Shown here piece after piece: positions 61,144 to 64,000 of a stretch of DNA of 64,000 nt. The position numbers were made by a program, and so were the translations under genes. Origin of the DNA: Domibacillus sp. DTU_2020_1001157_1_SI_ALB_TIR_016 (GTDB lineage Bacteria > Bacillota > Bacilli > Bacillales > Domibacillaceae); NCBI RefSeq assembly GCF_032341995.1, contig NZ_CP135438.1, positions 1,364,001 through 1,428,000 on the forward strand, in the 5' to 3' direction. Position 1 is the first letter of the stretch; each line of letters begins with the position of its first letter. Below the pieces are notes generated by a model. That model was not told where the DNA came from, did no database searches, and saw only the letters and a program-made list of their open reading frames with translations.

Positions 61144-62883
61144 ATGTTAAAGGAAGCTATTTATCACCGGCCTAAAAACAATTTTGCTTATTCCTATGAT
61201 TCAGATACCGTTCATATCCGCCTGCGCTCCAAGAAAGGCGACCTCACACATGTATCGTTGCTTCACGGAGATTCCTATATCCTTAAGGACGGTATATGGG
61301 TATATGATGAGGAAGATATGATTTTAGCTGGATCAGATATGCTGTTTGATTACTGGATGGCGGAGATTAAGCCTGCCCACCGCCGTCTCCTTTACGGATT
61401 TAAATGTGTCAGCGAGGACGAGACTATCTATTACACAGAGCGTGGCTTTTTCGATCAAGCGCCGGAAAAAACAGCGAATTACTTTAACTTCCCATACATT
61501 AACCCGGCCGATATTTTCACTGCTCCCCACTGGGTAAAAGATACGGTCTGGTATCAGATTTTCCCGGAACGGTTCGGCAATGGCGATCCACGTCTGAATC
61601 CCCCTAATACACAGCCTTGGGGAGGAAAGCCGGAGTTTGATAACTACTTTGGCGGCGACTTCCAGGGAGTCATTGACCACTTGGATTACCTGCAGGATCT
61701 CGGCATTACGGGTATTTACTTCACTCCTATTTTTAAAGCAAACACAAACCATAAATATGATACCATCGACTACCTTCAAATCGATCCACAATTTGGCGAT
61801 GAGGCACTGCTGAGAAAGCTCATTGATGAATGTCATCAAAGAGGCATTAAAGTGATGCTCGATGCCGTATTTAATCATAGCGGCTACTTTTTTGGCCCGT
61901 TCCAGGATGTGCTTGAAAAAGGTGAAGCATCGAAATATAAAGACTGGTTCCACATTCGAAAATTTCCGCTGCAGGAAGGTGACAAGTTAAATTACGAAAC
62001 CTTCAGCTTTGAAAAAAACATGCCAAAGCTGAACACCGAAAACCCGGAAGTAAAAGACTATTTGTTGAATGTGGCCTCATATTGGGTGAACAATTTTGAC
62101 ATAGACGGCTGGAGGCTGGATGTGGCCGATGAAGTCGATCATGCCTTTTGGAGGGAGTTCCGCCGCACGGTAAAAGCGATAAAGCCGGATGTGTATATTC
62201 TGGGTGAAATCTGGCATGATGCCCTGCCTTGGCTTCAGGGAGACCAGTTTGATGCGGCTATGAATTATCGTTTTGTTCATGCGATCGTAGACTTTTTTGC
62301 CCAGAGAAAGATGACAGCCGAACAGTTTAAACAGGAAATTACCCATGTCTATCATTCTTATCCGGTTCCCACCAATGAAGTTGCCTTTAACCTGCTAGGA
62401 AGCCATGATACGCCAAGACTTTTAACGGTTGCGTATGACAATAAACAAAGCGTCAAACTGTCTTACCTGTTTGCTCTGTCTTCCCCAGGGTCTCCATGTA
62501 TTTATTACGGAGATGAAATTGGCTTAACAGGCGGGCCAGATCCGGACTGCCGCAAATGTATGATCTGGGATGAAGACAAGCAGGACTGCGATTTACGGGC
62601 CTTTATTCAAAAAGCGATTGCGCTGCGCAAACAAATACCTGCTTTTGGCAACAGCGGCAGCTTTGCGTTTGCGGATATTCATCCGGAGCTGATCAGCTAC
62701 ACGCGCGAAAATGAACAAGAAAAACTTCTGTTTTTGATCAATTCAAGTGATACACCAATACAAGCTGATGTGCCAGATGTCTTTATGAATGCTCAAAATG
62801 TGTGGACGGAAGAAATACACAATGAAAAGACCGTCACCATTCAGCCTCAGAACTTTATGATTTTGCATAAAACAATGCAGTAA
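61144..62883 (+). CDS. Neopullulanase/cyclomaltodextrinase-type alpha-glycosidase (GH13)
   Basis: 579 residues with an N-terminal starch-binding-like beta domain (1-120) and the GH13 barrel (VWYQIFPERFGNG near 140; GIYFTPIFKANTNHKYDTID near 195; VMLDAVFNHSG near 240). Catalytic residues are Asp326 in GWRLDVADEV, Glu355 in LGEIWHD and Asp422 in LGSHDTPR. These enzymes hydrolyse cyclodextrins, pullulan or maltodextrins in the cytoplasm; YvdF of B. subtilis is of similar size. GGAGGGG is five to nine bases before ATG 61144. Single gene, no maltose cluster around it. Confidence 0.93.
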   Translation: MLKEAIYHRPKNNFAYSYDSDTVHIRLRSKKGDLTHVSLLHGDSYILKDGIWVYDEEDMILAGSDMLFDYWMAEIKPAHRRLLYGFKCVSEDETIYYTERGFFDQAPEKTANYFNFPYINPADIFTAPHWVKDTVWYQIFPERFGNGDPRLNPPNTQPWGGKPEFDNYFGGDFQGVIDHLDYLQDLGITGIYFTPIFKANTNHKYDTIDYLQIDPQFGDEALLRKLIDECHQRGIKVMLDAVFNHSGYFFGPFQDVLEKGEASKYKDWFHIRKFPLQEGDKLNYETFSFEKNMPKLNTENPEVKDYLLNVASYWVNNFDIDGWRLDVADEVDHAFWREFRRTVKAIKPDVYILGEIWHDALPWLQGDQFDAAMNYRFVHAIVDFFAQRKMTAEQFKQEITHVYHSYPVPTNEVAFNLLGSHDTPRLLTVAYDNKQSVKLSYLFALSSPGSPCIYYGDEIGLTGGPDPDCRKCMIWDEDKQDCDLRAFIQKAIALRKQIPAFGNSGSFAFADIHPELISYTRENEQEKLLFLINSSDTPIQADVPDVFMNAQNVWTEEIHNEKTVTIQPQNFMILHKTMQ

Positions 62884-62913
62884 GCAGGCTTTTGCTTTTC
62901 TAAACAGGCATAT

Positions 62914-62966
62914 AAAAAACCGGTACGCCCTCTTTTCCATCACAAGGGGGCGTACCGGTTTTATTC
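62914..62966. terminator. Terminator between the GH13 and RsbR genes
   Basis: AAAACCGGTACGCCC with GGGCGTACCGGTTTT and a 16-base loop. Confidence 0.85.
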
Positions 62967-62980
62967 TATGTTATATACGA

Positions 62981-63796
62981 TTAATCCAGGCTCTCTAATG
63001 CTCTTTTCACAGTAGAAAACGTATCTGTACCTGAAAGCTCAAGCCCGCTTTTTACTACAATTTGAGCTAAGTCAGGACGAAGACCGGATGTGATGAGGTG
63101 AATACCCACTAACTTGAGCATCATGCCCAGCTGTTGAAGGTAGGCCGCCATCTTTACATCAATTTGGGAAAGACCTGAAAAATCGACAATGAGATGATCG
63201 ATCTCCATGTCTGATAGTTTAGGAAAAACGTGCTCTAGTATATAGTTGGCTCGGTAGGCATCCATTTCTCCTATAAGAGGGAGAATCACAATTCCTTCCC
63301 TTACAGGTATAATGGGCGCGGATAGAGCGGCCATTTCTTTTTTCGCCTGCTCTTTCTTTTCCTCATACAGCTGTTCAAATGCAAAAATAGTCTCATTTAA
63401 GCTGCGGTCCAGCATTTGATTGATACGCTTAATGATCAAAACGATTTGTTCCAGGGACAATTGAAGCTTTTGTCCGATTTCTGTAAACATATCGGTTAAC
63501 ACTTCCCGTGTTGGAGGATACCGGACAGCCATAACGGAAACCCTTCCGCCTGAAGAAGTCTGCATATCTGCATTTTTTCGGCTCCACTCTATAAAGAAAT
63601 CAGGAACGCATTTTTCTTCTTTTACAAAGGAATCCCCAAAAAACTGTAAGAACTCAAGGTACATTATACGTGCCTGCTCTTTTTCCCAGTCTGGAATCGT
63701 CAGTTCTAGATTTGAAATCACTTTTTCAACGACCTCAGTTGCTAATGCTTCTACGTTGTCAGTAATATAAGCCGAAAATTTTAAAAATGAACTCAC
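62981..63796 (-). CDS. RsbR-type stressosome protein, paralogue 5
   Basis: 271 residues: N-terminal helical sensor (1-155) with a SSGGRVSVMAVRYPPTREVL stretch near residue 82, and STAS domain (165-270; IVILPLIGEMDAYRANYILE; LIVDFSGLSQIDVKMAAYL). The two Thr positions of RsbRA are Ala (MDA) and Val (IDV), so RsbT cannot phosphorylate it at either site. It is more diverged from the other four than they are from each other. The upstream region continues to a mobile-element end. Confidence 0.83.
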   Translation of the reverse strand: MSSFLKFSAYITDNVEALATEVVEKVISNLELTIPDWEKEQARIMYLEFLQFFGDSFVKEEKCVPDFFIEWSRKNADMQTSSGGRVSVMAVRYPPTREVLTDMFTEIGQKLQLSLEQIVLIIKRINQMLDRSLNETIFAFEQLYEEKKEQAKKEMAALSAPIIPVREGIVILPLIGEMDAYRANYILEHVFPKLSDMEIDHLIVDFSGLSQIDVKMAAYLQQLGMMLKLVGIHLITSGLRPDLAQIVVKSGLELSGTDTFSTVKRALESLD

Positions 63797-63854
63797 GATG
63801 GCTTCCCCTTTTTCTCTATTACATACTTTAATACATGTATTTAATGGTTGTTCC

Positions 63855-64000
63855 TTGAACTACCGCCCACTTACCTGACGGTTAAAGTGGGGGATTCCTG
63901 GGCAAGAGGATCTTCGACCCTCAGTAATCAGGCTAACCCCGTATTCCAACGGTTTTATGATTAAGCTTAAATAGACTGAAGTGAAAGAAGCCGAAGGGCT
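63855..64000 (-). mobile_element. Right end of an IS200/IS605 (TnpB, omega-RNA type) element, partial
   Basis: Read on the minus strand the segment ends with a CCCACTT/AAGTGGG stem (63866-63872 with 63886-63892) followed by TTCAAG, with TCAA at the predicted cut site. This layout, preceded by the GAAGATCC-CTTGCCCAGG type stretch, is characteristic of IS605-family right ends, where the 3' RNA scaffold of TnpB lies. The transposase or tnpB gene, if present, is beyond the window edge; the last 45 codons are open in one frame but no family motif is visible. Confidence 0.65.

Noticed and set aside
1..64000. CRISPR arrays, tRNA or rRNA genes, riboswitches and T-boxes
   Set aside because: No repeated-spacer pattern, cloverleaf, ribosomal sequence or known riboswitch core was seen by eye; weak members could be missed.

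Overview
The window looks like a chromosomal segment of a low-GC, endospore-forming Bacillaceae species (Bacillus, Domibacillus or a close relative). Signs of this are a YyaC sporulation protein, two CotX-type spore-coat genes, RsbR-type stressosome proteins, an SR1P gene, a SigL gene, a TxpA/BsrG-type toxin gene, CcpA (cre) boxes and strong Bacillus-type Shine-Dalgarno sequences. I see no rRNA, tRNA, CRISPR array, prophage or plasmid replication gene. A partial IS200/IS605-type end sits at the right edge.

Layout. 0-2.5 kb: end of a DMT transporter, yyaC, and an SDR epimerase. 2.5-11.3 kb: a carbohydrate island with a split transketolase, an SDR dehydrogenase, an MFS carrier, a phosphofructokinase and an SR1P-like peptide in one direction, then a divergent GntR/FCD regulator, an SR1-like dual-function RNA with its peptide, RpiB and Tpx. 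Closely related operator-like sequences lie at the transketolase, gntR and SR1 promoters, with a weaker copy at tpx. 11.5-13.5 kb: a spore-coat operon and an HPr-like protein without the catalytic histidine. 13.7-24 kb: D,D-carboxypeptidase, a zinc-ribbon protein next to a broken HTH gene, SelO, a YflT-type protein, a degenerate M50-like membrane protein, an Old Yellow Enzyme, YczE plus GNAT with a divergent MarR, and an EIIC-type membrane protein. 24-32 kb: gamma-glutamyltransferase with an extra C-terminal domain, three STAS/RsbR-type genes and a secreted protein. 32-36 kb: a ROK repressor, a small decay zone (broken maltose acetyltransferase and VOC genes around an intact DUF1349 gene), and rpoN/sigL. 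36-44 kb: amino-acid permease, YitT protein, a stop-interrupted RsbR gene, a four-repeat HNH-associated-repeat protein, a GHL10 glycoside hydrolase and an XRE regulator. 43.9-44.2 kb: a type I toxin-antitoxin locus. 44.4-50.2 kb: CPBP protease, then an AraC regulator with a cyclitol-like uptake and catabolism operon. 50.9-53.2 kb: XerS-type recombinase, Ogt, an Imm5-like orphan. 53.5-59.6 kb: a glutamine-utilisation block (GlnL, GlnK, GlsA, GlnT, glutamate dehydrogenase). 59.8-64 kb: a GRDP-like protein, a GH13 neopullulanase, a fifth RsbR-type protein and the mobile-element end.

How it fits together. Catabolic units (sugar island, cyclitol operon, glutamine block) carry cre-like boxes near their promoters or starts, so carbon catabolite control is a shared theme. 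The five RsbR/STAS genes point to an expanded stressosome. Only one of the five has threonine at both known phosphorylation positions, and that copy has an in-frame stop. The most unusual combination is the sugar island: two SR1P-family peptides, one inside the glycolytic operon and one in its own RNA, tied by operator similarity to a single GntR-type regulator.
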